A stretch of 64,000 nucleotides of DNA from Aspidiotus rigidus (GCA_035079385.1 JAVHKY010000030.1:2891001-2955000); one strand, 5' to 3'. Numbered from the stretch's first letter, positions 21,101-32,809 are shown. Notes: generated from the letters alone by a model not told the origin. A program made the numbers and translations.

Positions 21101-23800
21101 GAATCTCTTCGGCGAATCCCCTCTTCTTCTTGGCAACCGCCAAACGGGAGCACGCAACGACAACATCACTTTAGATAAAGTAGATCGCTGTTGGAGTCTC
21201 TTCAGGCTAAATTAATCTTCCTGCACATCTTTATGTGGATGATACACAGATGTGAGTAGGCCATAGCGTGGTTCAGTATTTGACTATTCCATTCCGGGTC
21301 CATCTTCTTCTTCTTCTTCATGACTGTGGCTGCAAATGCAGAGACCTAGTTCCATGCTTCTTTGGAACCGAGCATGGTGGGTACCAGGCTACTCAGAGCG
21401 AGCGCTTCTTCTATCCCAATCTCTTGAAGAGACCGACTCAGCTTATCTCGTTCACGCCTCTATGCCTCATACTCAAGTAAGGTGTGCTGTGGTCCATCAT
21501 CTCGCCCTTGATTGCAGTGCGTACATGTTGCTTGCCCTACTTTTTTCAACTTCTCGTGAAGGTGCTTGTTGAAGTAGACAAGGCCGGTTGACAGCTGCGT
21601 CGGGTGAAAGTTCAGCTGACCATGGTGCCGATTCATCCACTCATCAAGGTCGCTTATTAACACGCGGGCTCACTCTGAGCAATTCATACTTTCCATTTCT
21701 CGAGCAAGGACGCTTGGCATCATTTTTGAGCCGTAATGCCTCTTGATCGGTCGTTATCTTCTTCTTTGCTTTGAACATCACAGCTCTCTCCTCAGGAAGA
21801 AGCTTGATTGGTCAAAGAGCCTCCGTCAAGACAGTGCGGTATAGGCACTAACACACCTGAGTGCAACTCGTCGTTAGATCTTTACGAACTCTCTCCTTCT
21901 ACACGGTATCTTCATTGAGTCGGCTCATTTTTGGGCACCTCTTACGAGGATCGACAAGAATAATCTTGCTCCTCTCGGCCCTCCTAGGTTTCTCATCAGG
22001 CGGCTTAGGTGTGTAACTATTTGTACCCTGCCCGCCTTTTCTGCTGCCATCAGGAAATGGTGCTTGAGGCTCAGGTTTGAATCGAACCAGATGCCTGGGT
22101 ACTTTATTATCTTCTTTGTCTTGATTTCCAAACCTTGCAGGCGAAAGAGGTGGGGGGCTTTAGATAGACACATACGTAAAACAATTTCCAAATCCCGATC
22201 TACACATTTGAGTTAATCGTCTAAAAGTAAGGTTTGCAACTTCGAGGACAGTACCTATGCATTATGATATCGTGTTTGTTTACAAATGCAGCACATTATA
22301 ATGAAATATAAATATTTTTCCACACAGAGCTGCCCGTTCTGAGTGCAAATGAATTTCTAAAACTGGGTAGTAAAATGTATTACAGAAGGAAATATGAAGA
22401 AGCAATCTGGTGTTACTCCGAAATCATTGTAAGTGTTTTTAGCATCCATCATCTAAGTTAGATCAAAGAGGCTAATTACCTTTGAACCGTTTTATTACAT
22501 TAATTTTCATTTCCTCTTCACAGGATTCAAGAATCTAATTTTCCTCTCTTTTCTTCCACCCCCACCCCCCCCCCCCAAAAAAAAAAAATCGTAGCTCACT
22601 TCTTCCATTGCTCGGATATTGGTTTTATCGACTGTAAATCTGTTTCATGGAAGACTGAAATTTTCTTTCAAACCACTTCTAGAATATAATTTTAGTTACT
22701 TCTTCTAGGGTTCCAAATTATATCAAATTTTCTCCAAGCCCCCCCCCCCCCTCCTTCATTCCGAAAGTTGAAATTTTTTCAAGTTCTCTTGCACAGAAAT
22801 AAAAAGGGTAGAGAGCACAAGGCACGTGACAAAGGAAAGAAAATTATAGTCTCAAATGACAAATTTAAAGTCAACAAGAATTCAGACGATCGAGATAAAC
22901 CAAACTGAAACGAAAACAAAAATGCTTACGCAGCCGCGTAAGCAATACACGACTTTTCACCTGTATCTACAATCAAGTTTTTTGCTTAAACTTTAACTCT
23001 AGTACTCCAATTTATTCAATGAATCGTTTTCTCAATAAGATACACACATCCTCAACATCTCTTGCCACTCTAATTCATTCTTGATCATCTCCGATTCTCA
23101 AGCATCTTTTAATGTTAGTTGTTGTAGACTCACACATAACATTCATTCATGAAAAACTCAACACAAACGAGCAAATCTTTCACCCATATAAAACTATTTC
23201 ATCACTCAAAAAAATGACAAAATTATACGCAAAGGATTGTTGCACTATTACTATACTAACACAACATTCATTCATGACTGACTCAACACGAACGAACACA
23301 TCTTTAAAATTCATTCATAAAGAGCGTATCCTTACGTGTGTGAACAGGTAACCCAAAAAATGAATAAAACTAGCTACAACTACACTGACAATCTACGTAA
23401 TCAAAGGTTACCCTTCGCTTTTGATGACGAAAGCGGCTACCTGAAGTTTAGTACTACAAAATATTAGTAGCTCGAATATATATGCAAATTTCATCAAATT
23501 AGTTCACGTTTCAATTTGAGATTTCTCACGAACCAAACATCGTATCAACACCAAAAGTTCACAATTACATTTTTAGACATGTAAATTACAATATATCAAC
23601 ATTTGAAAAAAATTGAACAAACCATATCAGAGTTATAGGAGTGGGGAATTTTTTTAAAAATTGGGTATATCTGGAGAACTACTGATCCGATCGTCAAAAA
23701 AAATGCAGGTGCACAACTTCAGATATAACACTACAACTTGACTAAGTTTCAAGAAAATCCATCCAGTAGTCTCGGAGGAGAAGTCCGGACAAATTTTGAT

Positions 23801-23872
<72 letters not shown>

Positions 23873-26800
23873 AAACCTGAAATTTTTTTAATGACGTAGC
23901 GATGATCTATGACCTCTAAAACGTCGAGAAAGTTCATTTCCCCCCCCTTTCTGCCACAACTGTGACGGGTGTAATACTCGCTTTTCCTACGAAAAGTCGG
24001 TAAAACAACAAAAACCATGATTTCTGAGATTTGAGACTATAATTTTCTTTCCCTTGTGACGTACCTTGAGCCCTTTACCCTTTTTAATAATATGGCTCGT
24101 GCGTTCGAGGATTCTGTAGTACTTCTGACCCTCCTACACTTGTGGTCAATCTTCAGAAATTTTTTGGTCAATAATTTATTTAAAATTATTTAATTATAAT
24201 TTTATTAATTGAAATTCATATTGTTGAACAATTATAATTACTTCAATTTTGTCATCACCAGTATTTAACATTAACAGATATTCATTTTAGAACAATATTT
24301 GCCGCGAAAATCCCCCCTTTCTCCACTCACAAAACATGTTTCCTGTTTAAAAAAATAAAAACTGAGCAGCGGAGATGAAAACAAAAAAATTATACAAATT
24401 TCCAAATCTTGAGATAAAGGCGTAGCACGAACTAGTCCTAATTTGGGTCATTAGTTTAACTCGACCTTATGAACAATTTTTCAAGATTAGGTATACAGAA
24501 CAGAGAGAGAAACAAATTTTGAGACTTGAAAGCATATTCAGGACAAAAGCTAGAATTTTACTCATTAGCAATGGAAGGAGGAGGAACTTTCCTAAAGCCG
24601 TCCAAAATACCGATTCCCACAAATTGGGTCTGAATTTAAGCGGCCATTCTCTCTCCTTAAGGTACCGTACAATGAGGGACTCGCGAGACAGTACATCATC
24701 AACCTAATTTATCCTCTGAAATTGCCTTTGGAAAATCACTCTACACATAATAAATAAATTCAATTTTTAGAAAATAGAACCCTCTCAAGTAAATTGCTAC
24801 AGAATGATCGCTTCATGTTATACAAAAATGCAAAATGTAGAAATGGCAATAAGAGGATTCCAAAACGCTGTGGAAAAAGATCCGACCAATAAGAACAATC
24901 GAAGAGATCTAAGTCAATTGTTATTTGATTCCGGGAGGTACAAGGAGGCTATAGAAAGTGAGATCTAGTTATTTCTAAACTCGAAATCAACTTTTCACCA
25001 TTACCAAAAGTGTTCAAACAAAAAGTACGAAAGTACAATATTGTTCATACAGAAAGCTAATTCAAACTGATGACCGCGGCCAGCCCACTGTTCATACAAA
25101 AGTTTTCAACCCCTACATACATTATAAACTGTTTGTTCCAGTAATACTACCACTAAATGATACTGAACTCGTGAAACTTGGAGATAAATTTATGAATTTT
25201 GCAAAGAATTATGAGGAAGCCATTCACTGTTACAATGAGGCTATTGTAAGTACAGTGATATTTTATGATGAAGGTAATCTATTCCTCTTCTTGGCATACG
25301 GAGCAGAATATTTGCTTTGTCTAAAAAGTAAACGTGTGTTTCATTTATCTCACTTAGAAAAAAAATCCAAAGAATGCTAAATATTATATGAATCTTGGCT
25401 TGTGTTATTTGAACTTGGAAAATTTCGAAATGGCAATATCTAACTTCAAACGATATCTTCAGTTGGATAAAGATGATATAGGAGTATGGTACTTTTATAT
25501 TGGCACAATGTTCCGTTGTGATAAGTATGAAGAGGCAATTGAAGGTGAGATACGGTAGTTACTTTTTGTAACTGAGACTCGCAGCTTACTTAAAATTTTT
25601 TTCGGTACCGGTAGTCGAGTTGATCCAAGTTATTCACAAATTCTTATATTTCTAAATTATATAAAAGTTATCAACAAAAATGAAACTCAAAAAAAAGAAA
25701 ATATTAATATCAAACGAAAGCGCCTGTATAAGACGAGAGTAATTCTTCCACATAGAAAGACAAAAAATGAATAACAAAAATTAATTAACTTGTATCACCA
25801 CACATCTCAAGTTTCTCATATAAAAAATAAAATGTATACGAACAGTCATAATAAGTAAATTTTTTTATTGCAGAAACGCGAATATTGAAAGATACTCAGC
25901 TAATTTTGATTGCGGATAAATTTTTGTACAATAATGAGTTTGAATATGCCGTATGGTTGTTCGATGAGACTATTGTGAGTGAAAATTTATTTACCGTCTA
26001 GTCGCGTCCATCATCACCTCCTATGTGTATTTAGTTAGGAAAATATCCAAGAAATAAGAAAAAAAAATTTCTGGGAGTGCACGAAATAAAGGCGATGAAA
26101 ATGATTTTACTTAATTTATTTTAGATATTAGGTAGAGTCCCACTCTTGATCTATGTTTAGCTTCTCTTATACAAAGCTTGAAAGTAGACAATGCTGCAAG
26201 CCTCACCCTCGTATATGTAGTTGGAAGGTCAGAATTTTTCCAAGTTTCCCTCCTGATCTATAAAGCTCAATGAGTGGAATTCTTCCAAGTACCCTTAGAC
26301 TCTGCAGGCTTAGGCCATAAGTCGGCAAATGAAGCCTCTGTAAGCACAGAGGCTAGACTGACATTCTGGAGGCTCAAGTTCCCACTAGGCTAAAGGGTAA
26401 ATCCTGACGTCATGAGAGAGACTTTCGGCATAAGAATATATTATACCCGCGAACAACGCGACTACAAAACAAACGGGACTTGGAAAAATCTCGCCCTCGG
26501 CCGGAGCTACGAGTACATACTCGTGTATGAAGGGAAAAGGACATGGAAAAATTTCAAACTTCGGACTATAAATATGAGGCTACGGAGAAGGCAACTGGAA
26601 GAGATGCCAAGTCATAAAGAAAGATTCCGACATTTCCCAGATCTTTGATTTGGGGCGGGAGGTCATAAATTTCAGTTTTTCGCCTTGTTAATAATGCATA
26701 AAATGAACTCGGAATGATGTGAAAAATTACGATATAAATGTCCCATTAACTCATTTTAAAACCAAAATAAAATATTGGTCTCAACAATATTATTTTCGAT

Positions 26801-29800
26801 TTTTACGTTTAAATCGTTTCACTTTCAGAAGAGAAATCCTTCTGAGGCGAATTATAGACACCGAGGACTATGTCACTTCAGAATGAAACAATATGAATTG
26901 GCGATATCGGATATGAGAAATGTACTAAAACAGAACCCTAAGAGTACAATTGATCGCATTAAATTGAATGAAGCATTATTTCAAGCTAAGAAATACGAAG
27001 AAGCTATAAAAGGTGAGATTATAACTTTGCTGATTGAGGAATTTTACATGCATGAAAACTTCGGAAGATAAAGCTGTTGATCAATCGTAGACTTCACGGC
27101 GTTGACGTTATTAGGAATCATCTTGACGAAAGTTTAAACGAGTTGTCCCACAATGCCAATAAATCTCGAAATTTGAAATTTTGCCTTCCATACAGAGCAC
27201 ATGTAAGTGTGTAACTGCGCTTTCGTTCAGAAAAATTCCGGTAAAAAATGTTAAATAATGGCGTCCGCCCACCTTACACTCTTTAGGACCAATAGAAGTT
27301 TTTCTTTTCTCCTCATTCAGTTAGTAAAAAAATTAAAAAAAAAATACTTTTCTTCAATTTCCTCAAATCCTCTTGAAAGTAGAATATAAACATTATCTTT
27401 CTGCTCTACCAATCCAAAATGTATTGCTAATCAATATTACACAGAATCATCGTGTAATGCTCCGGAAACTGAAATGAAAGTGTGCGGCCTGAAAGACGTT
27501 AATGTAGATAAGATTTGTGGAATAACTATGGAATTTCATGTTACTGTCAAATTTAGAATGTATTTGGTCGCACATCTTTATTTTAGTTTTTATAAGATAA
27601 CGTTATTCTCTACTTTCAAGAGGATTAGGATAAGTTAAATGAAAAGGTTTTTTAATAATTTTTTTGCTTAATTTTATTTTCTAATTTTTGAGTCAATATA
27701 CAACAATATGAACAGCCAGAAAGGTAGAAAGTTAGATATAAGGTGAGACGGTAAAGTTCTGAGAACCCACACAGCATAACCGCATTTATCAAAATTTGCA
27801 CAGTTAGATATCACAATCAATCACAGCGCGGGACAAAACAATCATCAAAAATTGAATGGTCAAACCCAATTAATATTTGTAAAGTCGGGCAAAGGTTCTG
27901 TCCTCTGGCGGCAAAACAAATACTGTTTGCTGATTGGTACGACTTATCTTTCAGTGCATTCTAGAAATAGCCACTAGCGCTCCCACTGGATTGCAAATTG
28001 TAAAATCAGAATGCAGCGTGCGGGAAACACAAAACTGGTGGCGTTCTGGGCTAGAGTGCTGCTTCTACGTATATTGAGCACCTTGCGTGAGATTTCCTGG
28101 ATGTTCTAATTAGTATTTGTAAAGTTGGGGTACTTTTCAGTAAATTCCGTCACTATTGTGTATTCGCATGCATGGGGACGCAAAGTGGGCGAAGCAAGTG
28201 GCAAAATTTGGAAGCTGCTCGAAAGGTGATCAACATAAAATAGTCATAAAAGCGCAGAGTAATAAAAATCTTTCGACGCCCTTTGAAACAAACTTTTAGC
28301 GACTAACTCTAATAAGTATTTTTACTTTTTGTAACAAGTTTGAAGTAAACAAAAAAGAAAATTTTTTGAACCAATTTTCCAGTGAACAAAAGTGCAAGAA
28401 AAGGTGCAAAAATTAGCGCTCCTAGAGGAGCGTCCTCTTACAAATTATATGGAATTTTCAAGTGCTAAGTAACTAGTGATGGTAAGGAACTATATAAGAT
28501 AAGTATGTGCAAGTGATAAGAATAGGATTGTCACCACACTGATAAAGTCGAAGGAGGAGCAATCTGAGTAGTATCCTAAGAGAATTTTAAGCATCTTTTT
28601 AAACACTACAAAAAATGAAGGAAATTCACTAATTTTTTGTTTTCATCAATATAATCTTTCTAATTACCCAAATTCAATATTTGACATTAAAATTTTTCTC
28701 ACGGCTCTCTTGAAACATCCTAAAACAGCTCCTCCTTCAATTTTATCAACATGGCGATGGTCCTCTTCTTATCACTTGCGCATCTTTGACTATAGATACT
28801 ACAAACCAGTGGTACTATGGACTGATATTACAGGGCTTCCGCGGTGAGGTAGTTTGAAGCCGACAACGCGGTGAGGAGGCAAAGAGAACAAAGACGATTT
28901 GTAACATCAGTTGCATAATCCATTCTACATCAAATGTCAAATTCAAGTCAACCGCATGTAGTATCAGTCAATACTACCACTGGTTTGTAGTTTGTCTAGT
29001 CAAAGTTGCGCATACCTATCTTATATAGTTCCTTAGTGATGGGCAATATAATTGTTAGTTTTATATCTGTACCTACTATCGATAGTCCCCAATTTTTTTC
29101 CTTAGTACTACTTTTATCGAGACTATCAATAAACCCGATAGATTCTCTTGGAATTATTATTGATACTATCGATAGTTTGGATGAAAAATGTCAACCAAGA
29201 AAAAAGTACCTATATTACACGTAGGAAAGATACCTTTCTTTTGATCGTTATTTTATTGAGAAACTCATCAAGGAATGCATATCTGTGTTACCAGATGATG
29301 GAAGCGACTATAGAAAATCATAAAAATGTGGTATCATGCAATGCACAACTGGTACTGCCTGACTGATCTTAATTCATTGAACTGGCGTATGTTTTCAATT
29401 TTCACTCATCAGTGCGCACCATATTTGCGATTATGATAAGAAAAGGAAAAATTTTTAAACTATTGACAGTTTATCAAACTATCGACAATACTAACGGCGT
29501 TTTTTTTTTTCAACAAAATTATCTCAACACTAGTACTGACTCCATGACAATAATAAAACCATTGGTCCATATCAATGTCAGAAATTGATATCTAAAAATC
29601 GATCACAATATCGATATTAAGGTCAATATTAAGAGGTAATTTTAAAATCAACATCATTATTTGATATCGATGTATAATATTGATGTTAGATATTGATAGT
29701 AGATATCAATGTTGAATTTCAACAGTTAATATGAATAGTCAATATCAATATCAGATATCGATAGGTGAAGTTATTATTAAATATCGATTAATATGGATTG

Positions 29801-31082
29801 TATGGTTCGATATTGTGATGAGTAGTGGGCAATAGTCGATAGTTTTATGCTATTGATAGTCCCACAATTTTTTCCAAAGTACTATCGAGACTGACGATAG
29901 TTATAATAGTTTCTCGTGGAACTATCAATATCAGATGGAAATATCGATCATGAGAATAGTACCTATGCTACACGTAGGATAGATACCTTTCTCCTGATCG
30001 TTATTTCTTAGAAAAGCCTGCTAAGGTATGTATTTGTGTTACCAAATGATAGACGCGATTATAAAAAATCATAAAAACATAATACCGTGCCCGTTGCACA
30101 ACTACTACCGCCTGACTGATCTTAATTCATTTAACTGGCATATCATGTTTCAATTTACATATGTCAGTTCGCACCAATTTTGTGATTTTGATAAGAAAAA
30201 GACAAATTTTTAAACTACCGAGGATACTATCGCCTTTTTTTTTTCAAACAAAACTATCAGTAGTCCTGAAAGTTTTTTCCAAAATCTATAGTTAATTGTA
30301 ATATAACTTCACTTCTCCTTCCAAGGGGCAGGAAGGGGATGAATATGGTTGTAATGTTACGCGTATGCGCGTGTAGTGAACAGGAGGAATTTATTAGTGA
30401 GCGACAAGTGAATACAACTGTCTGGCGCTAGCTGGGTAATGGGCGACTAAGTTAAATAAAAGAATAAAGTATGATTTTTTTTTAGTTTTTGAGTACCTAT
30501 AATTAAATCTTTATTTTGGAACATTTTCGTTGAGGAAAATTCTCTCAGGTCTTTGATACCAGAATTAAACCGACTTTTTGTCCCGTTCCCCAGTTTTTCG
30601 TCATTGTTTCAGCGTAATACTAGAATATGATCTTAATACCAAGTACTCTAAGCAAAATTAATTTACAATTGATATCTACTATTTCTCTGTCTTAAGAAAT
30701 GACCGCTTTGGATGATATCTGTCTGATGAGATTAGGATCTAAATTCTTGTCCGTGGAGGAATATAAACACGCCGTTCGCTGTTACGATGAAGCAATTGTA
30801 AGCCTCAAGAGTAATGCAGACTAAATTCGTGTGAAGGTTGTGTTCTGGGCTCATGATCAATTATTTCAACTGCAGAAGAAAAATCCAGAAAACACCATGA
30901 GCTACGAGGGACGAGCAATGGCTTACTGGAAATTGGCGGATTTCGAAAACGCACTATCGGACTTCAAAAAGGCTGTAAGCTTAGTACCTTCTCTCATCAC
31001 CAACCAACTCAATATATGTGAAGTATTAGCCGACGCCGGGAAATACGATGAAGCGAAAAGAGGTGAAAAAACTTTAAGATAA
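18071..31082 (+). CDS. Predicted secreted multi-TPR protein, gene 1 (13 exons, 584 aa)
   Basis: The model joins a signal-peptide-like exon (18071-18188) to six exon pairs. In each pair exon A (about 101 nt) starts in phase 1 and ends in phase 0, and exon B (130-187 nt) starts in phase 0 and ends in phase 1. All junctions have GT-AG sites and the joined frame is open for 585 codons including the stop. Pair A encodes L-x-x-L-G-x-K-F...Y-E-E-A-I-x-C-Y-x-E-A-I; exon B encodes Y-x-x-R/L-G-x-C-Y...A-I-S-D-F-x-x-A-V, the TPR consensus (small residues at 8 and 20, aromatic at 11 and 24, Ala 27). Longer B exons add a third, partial TPR helix pair ending Y-x-E-A-I. TPRs are protein-binding helical solenoids. 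The last donor (31063) may instead be read through to TAA at 31080-31082, as modelled; a further 3' exon is not excluded. AATAAA occurs at 31339. Introns reach 3.7 kb and contain retroelement relics. Partner and function are unknown; secretion is inferred from the first exon. Confidence 0.78.
18611..19239 (+). CDS. TPR gene 1, module 1 (exons 18611-18711 and 19107-19239)
   Basis: Exon A ends YKNALRYFSKAI and exon B starts EKKPTDASYRRLRGNCYSKL. The B exon is short (133 nt) and lacks the third partial TPR. It shares this short form with module 2, so the two are probably sister copies. Confidence 0.75.
19340..19800 (+). pseudogene. I-like non-LTR RNase H relic in an intron of TPR gene 1
   Basis: Scrambled plus-strand frames retain VVWIPRCIGHSKY (RNase H, near 19480-19520) and, downstream, DHTRLVYFHGSP (near 19720-19750), which corresponds to the GHTRLTHGxL segment following RNase H in I-clade elements. 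Stops and frameshifts make it a fossil. Confidence 0.6.
20340..20729 (+). CDS. TPR gene 1, module 2 (exons 20340-20440 and 20600-20729)
   Basis: Exon A reads LVKLGGKFSSAFDFKEAIWC and exon B reads YYKLRGHCYSAKGDLDMALF with a short 3' end. B starts with nine A residues coding KKK immediately after the acceptor. The internal intron is only 159 bp, whereas the next one is 1.6 kb because of an R1-like insertion. Confidence 0.78.
21180..22200 (-). pseudogene. R1-clade non-LTR retrotransposon relic in an intron of TPR gene 1
   Basis: The minus strand encodes IKYPGIWFDSNLSLKHHFLM then AAEKAGRV and LSRLMRNLGGPRGARL (22070-21950), the post-RT thumb region of R1-like elements, and later WMNRHHGQLNFHPTQLSTG and ATCTHCNQGRDDGPQHTLLE (21640-21470), the C-terminal zinc-knuckle region. 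Frames shift between the blocks. Open minus-strand frames down to about 20955 may belong to the same relic but carry no motif I recognise. Confidence 0.75.
22328..24957 (+). CDS. TPR gene 1, module 3 (exons 22328-22428 and 24771-24957)
   Basis: Exon A ends YEEAIWCYSEII. Exon B (187 nt) is the first long form: CYTKMQNVEMAIRGFQNAVE, then a third helix pair ending GRYKEAIE. The intron between them is 2.3 kb because a terminal-inverted-repeat element sits in it. Confidence 0.78.
22801..24085. mobile_element. 1.29 kb terminal-inverted-repeat element in a TPR gene 1 intron
   Basis: The left end AAAAAGGGTAGAGAGCACAA and the following GAAAATTATAGTCTCAAAT recur in reverse complement at 24020-24085, giving arms of about 58 bp. 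The interior is AT-rich and contains a long (AT)n run. No transposase frame is visible. Target duplication unresolved. Confidence 0.65.
23803..23869. repeat. (AT)n microsatellite
   Basis: About 33 uninterrupted AT dinucleotides follow GATCCATAT. They lie inside the 22801-24085 element. The minus-strand open frame across it, a Tyr-Ile run, is an artefact. Confidence 0.95.
25142..25544 (+). CDS. TPR gene 1, module 4 (exons 25142-25245 and 25358-25544)
   Basis: Exon A (104 nt, one codon longer than usual) contains LVKLGDKFMNFAKNYEEAI. Exon B encodes the best canonical TPR of the gene, YYMNLGLCYLNLENFEMAIS, followed by a third unit ending CDKYEEAIE. The internal intron is 112 bp. Confidence 0.82.
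25874..27012 (+). CDS. TPR gene 1, module 5 (exons 25874-25974 and 26829-27012)
   Basis: Exon A is the most diverged (LILIADKFLYNNEFEYAVWL). Exon B has RHRGLCHFRMKQYELAISDM and ends AKKYEEAIK. The 854-bp internal intron holds degenerate minisatellite units near 26200-26560. Confidence 0.78.
27310..27680. repeat. Inverted-repeat element in the 3.7 kb intron of TPR gene 1
   Basis: AATCCTCTTGAAAGTAGA near 27367 recurs inverted at about 27609-27626, and the pairing extends imperfectly outward about 60 bp on each side through AT-rich arms. Confidence 0.5.
28460..29040. mobile_element. Foldback element interrupted by a nested MITE
   Basis: The left arm (AAGGAACTATATAAGATAAG, then GTGCAAGTGATAAGAA, from about 28470) pairs with a right arm split in two: 28700-28783 and 29014-29040 (CTTATATAGTTCCTT). 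Removing the nested element at 28784-29005 and one target copy restores one continuous arm, so the foldback element was there first. Confidence 0.7.
28776..29013. mobile_element. 222-bp MITE with 8-bp target duplication, nested
   Basis: The element (28784-29005) starts CTTTGACTATAGATACTAC and ends GTTTGTCTAGTCAAAG; CAAACCAGTGGT and ACCACTGGTTTG pair further in. Both sides carry TTGCGCAT (28776-28783 and 29006-29013), an exact 8-bp duplication, which suggests a hAT or related superfamily. Confidence 0.85.
29036..29510 (+). repeat. Dispersed ACTATCGATAGT repeat, copy 2
   Basis: Begins GTGATGGGCAATATAATTG, carries two ACTATCGATAGT palindromes (near 29076 and 29164) and continues through ACACGTAGGAAAGATACC and TTACCAGATGATGGAAGCG to TTTTCAACAAAA. 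Roughly collinear with copy 3, 780 bp downstream. Confidence 0.7.
29560..29815. repeat. GATATTGAT/ATATCGATAT simple-sequence block
   Basis: Degenerate short tandem words based on GATATCGAT and GATATTGAT fill the gap between the two ACTATCGATAGT repeats. No larger unit is clear. Confidence 0.6.
29820..30300 (+). repeat. Dispersed ACTATCGATAGT repeat, copy 3
   Basis: Collinear with copy 2: GTGGGCAATAGTCGATAG, ACACGTAGGATAGATACC, TTACCAAATGATAGACGCG, then CTGACTGATCTTAATTCA and a T-rich end. Its central palindrome is eroded. Confidence 0.7.
30697..31082 (+). CDS. TPR gene 1, module 6 and possible C-terminus (exons 30697-30797 and 30876-31082)
   Basis: Exon A reads LGSKFLSVEEYKHAVRCYDE. Exon B reads YEGRAMAYWKLADFENALSD and a third unit ending GKYDEAKR. 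Here the usual gtgaaa donor at 31063 can be skipped, giving GEKTLR and a stop at 31080-31082. Whether the cell splices on or stops here is undecided; no final exon like that of gene 2 was found downstream. Confidence 0.75.
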
Positions 31083-32500
31083 ATAGTTGGCTTACTCGTA
31101 TTTACTGTACCTAGCTCTACGTCTAAAGATTCACCATGAAATATAATTTAAGTAGGTACTCGTATAATCCCATCGATTTTGTTATTAACAGCGCTCAATA
31201 ATTTCGAGTTCAGAAATACCAAATTTTTGCACTATCACGATATTTCACGGGGAATAGTTCGCATTCGTGCGAAGATAAACAAAACAAACGAAGCTAGTTT
31301 CCAATAACGTCGACCAATGTCCAACTATATTACAGTTCAATAAAATACTCATAATAGTACTGCAAGGTAGGCTAAAGCAATTCATATAAAAATTCTTCAT
31401 TCTAGAGCACTCCTTAAACGCCGGAATAGAGCAACAGTGCGATCCGTCTAGCACAACTTTTTGAAATCTTATTTGTAAGAATAATGTAGCTACCATATAT
31501 TAAATACTTTTCACCTGCTTCAGTTCTCGTTGTAAGATTCAATTGTGGTAAAATATTTTATAAAATTGAAGTAATCACCCAATATAACATGACATACATG
31601 TACGTGTTTGAACTTATAAGCGGCAGGTAATCGTCAGAATGAAAAGTTTCGGATTGGAAATCGTTTTTCGTACCTCTAGTCCCGAGTACAACTAATTTTC
31701 ATTCAAAACGTTACAATGTTTACGCCCTAAGGCCTAAGCTATATGTTGAGGACTGTTTCTGAAAGCACGACAATGAAGAATTCGTCAACGTGTGGCTTAG
31801 CGGAAGTTTTTGAATTCTTATATTTTACCGTCAATTTTTTCAAACTCGAGCGTAGTAAGACGTAAGTTACTCTTTTTTTACCTACTGTTCAATATACCAT
31901 AAGTAAATATGTTTGTACGTGAAAGTACAATATCCACTTTTTGAAACATCGTCACATCAAAACTTCTGAATCGTAGGTGCGGTACGAAAATATCAAAAGC
32001 GTTCATTTACCAAACGAAAATGTGACGTATAGGTACTTAATGAATATTTTGACCTTATAAGAGTCAGGTCACATACAAGTGAGTATTCACTTCTAAACAA
32101 TTTAGAAGATCAGTGGGACTCCGCAAAAGTTATGAGCCACAATACATAGTAGCGGCAGTTTGGATATAAGAAATTATGAATTTGCGAGTTATTAGGAAAA
32201 AATGTGCTCAAACAAAGGCTGGTTGTAGCTCTAATTGAGATCTTTCTTAAAAAAAAAAACAAAGTCGAAATTGGTTTATTCGCCGAACCCGAGATATAAG
32301 AGATTTTGTGAAACCTGAATCCGCCATTTCTAATTGGGCACCATGTTTGATACAAATAGATACTCTTCTGAAATGTCTATCATGTTCTTTGGAGGCTAGA
32401 ATGAACCTACCTAACAATCTCCAATTAAGTGGTGCTTCCACCTGCAAAATTATGCCAATTTTCTATAAGGTCCATGGACTAAACTCAATAAAAGTACAAT
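31083..32500. other. 3' flank of TPR gene 1
   Basis: AATAAA at 31339 is a candidate polyadenylation signal. No other gene or transposon end is recognised. Confidence 0.35.
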
Positions 32501-32508
32501 TTTTTTGG

Positions 32509-32784
32509 AGAGGTCAAGAACAAGAATATCTGATTCTGAAAGTATTTTTCACGCTTAATTCGATGCCGTTATTCATTTTTCGTGATTTCATCATTATCTT
32601 CTTCAACCTTGATGTTTAATTGTGGAGGCTCATAGAAAAGTGCGGTATTACAAAAAGGTGCGTCGCGCTTTGCAACAAGCCGCGGCAAGTAAACGTTAAG
32701 ATTGCAGAAGAAAAACGAATCATGGCATCGAATTCAGCGTGAGAAATACTTTTAGAATCGGATATCCTCGTTCTTGACCTCATT
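32509..32784. mobile_element. 276-bp inverted-repeat (MITE-like) element
   Basis: Left arm 32509-32590 (AGGTCAAGAACAAG, GATTCTGAAAGTATTTTTCA, AATTCGATGCC) pairs with right arm 32705-32784. A fragment of the same arm (GAAGTATTTTTCACGCT then GATGCCGTT) occurs alone at about 63127-63160. The open frame over the left arm is not a gene. Confidence 0.65.
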
Positions 32785-32809
32785 GAAAAATTTTACTTTG
32801 TTTAGCTTC

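Noticed and set aside
23749..24018. Minus-strand open frame with a long Ile-Tyr run
   Set aside because: It is the (AT)n microsatellite read in frame, inside a transposon.
26412..26648. 78-codon open frame rich in Arg and Glu
   Set aside because: It lies in an intron of TPR gene 1 over degenerate minisatellite units.
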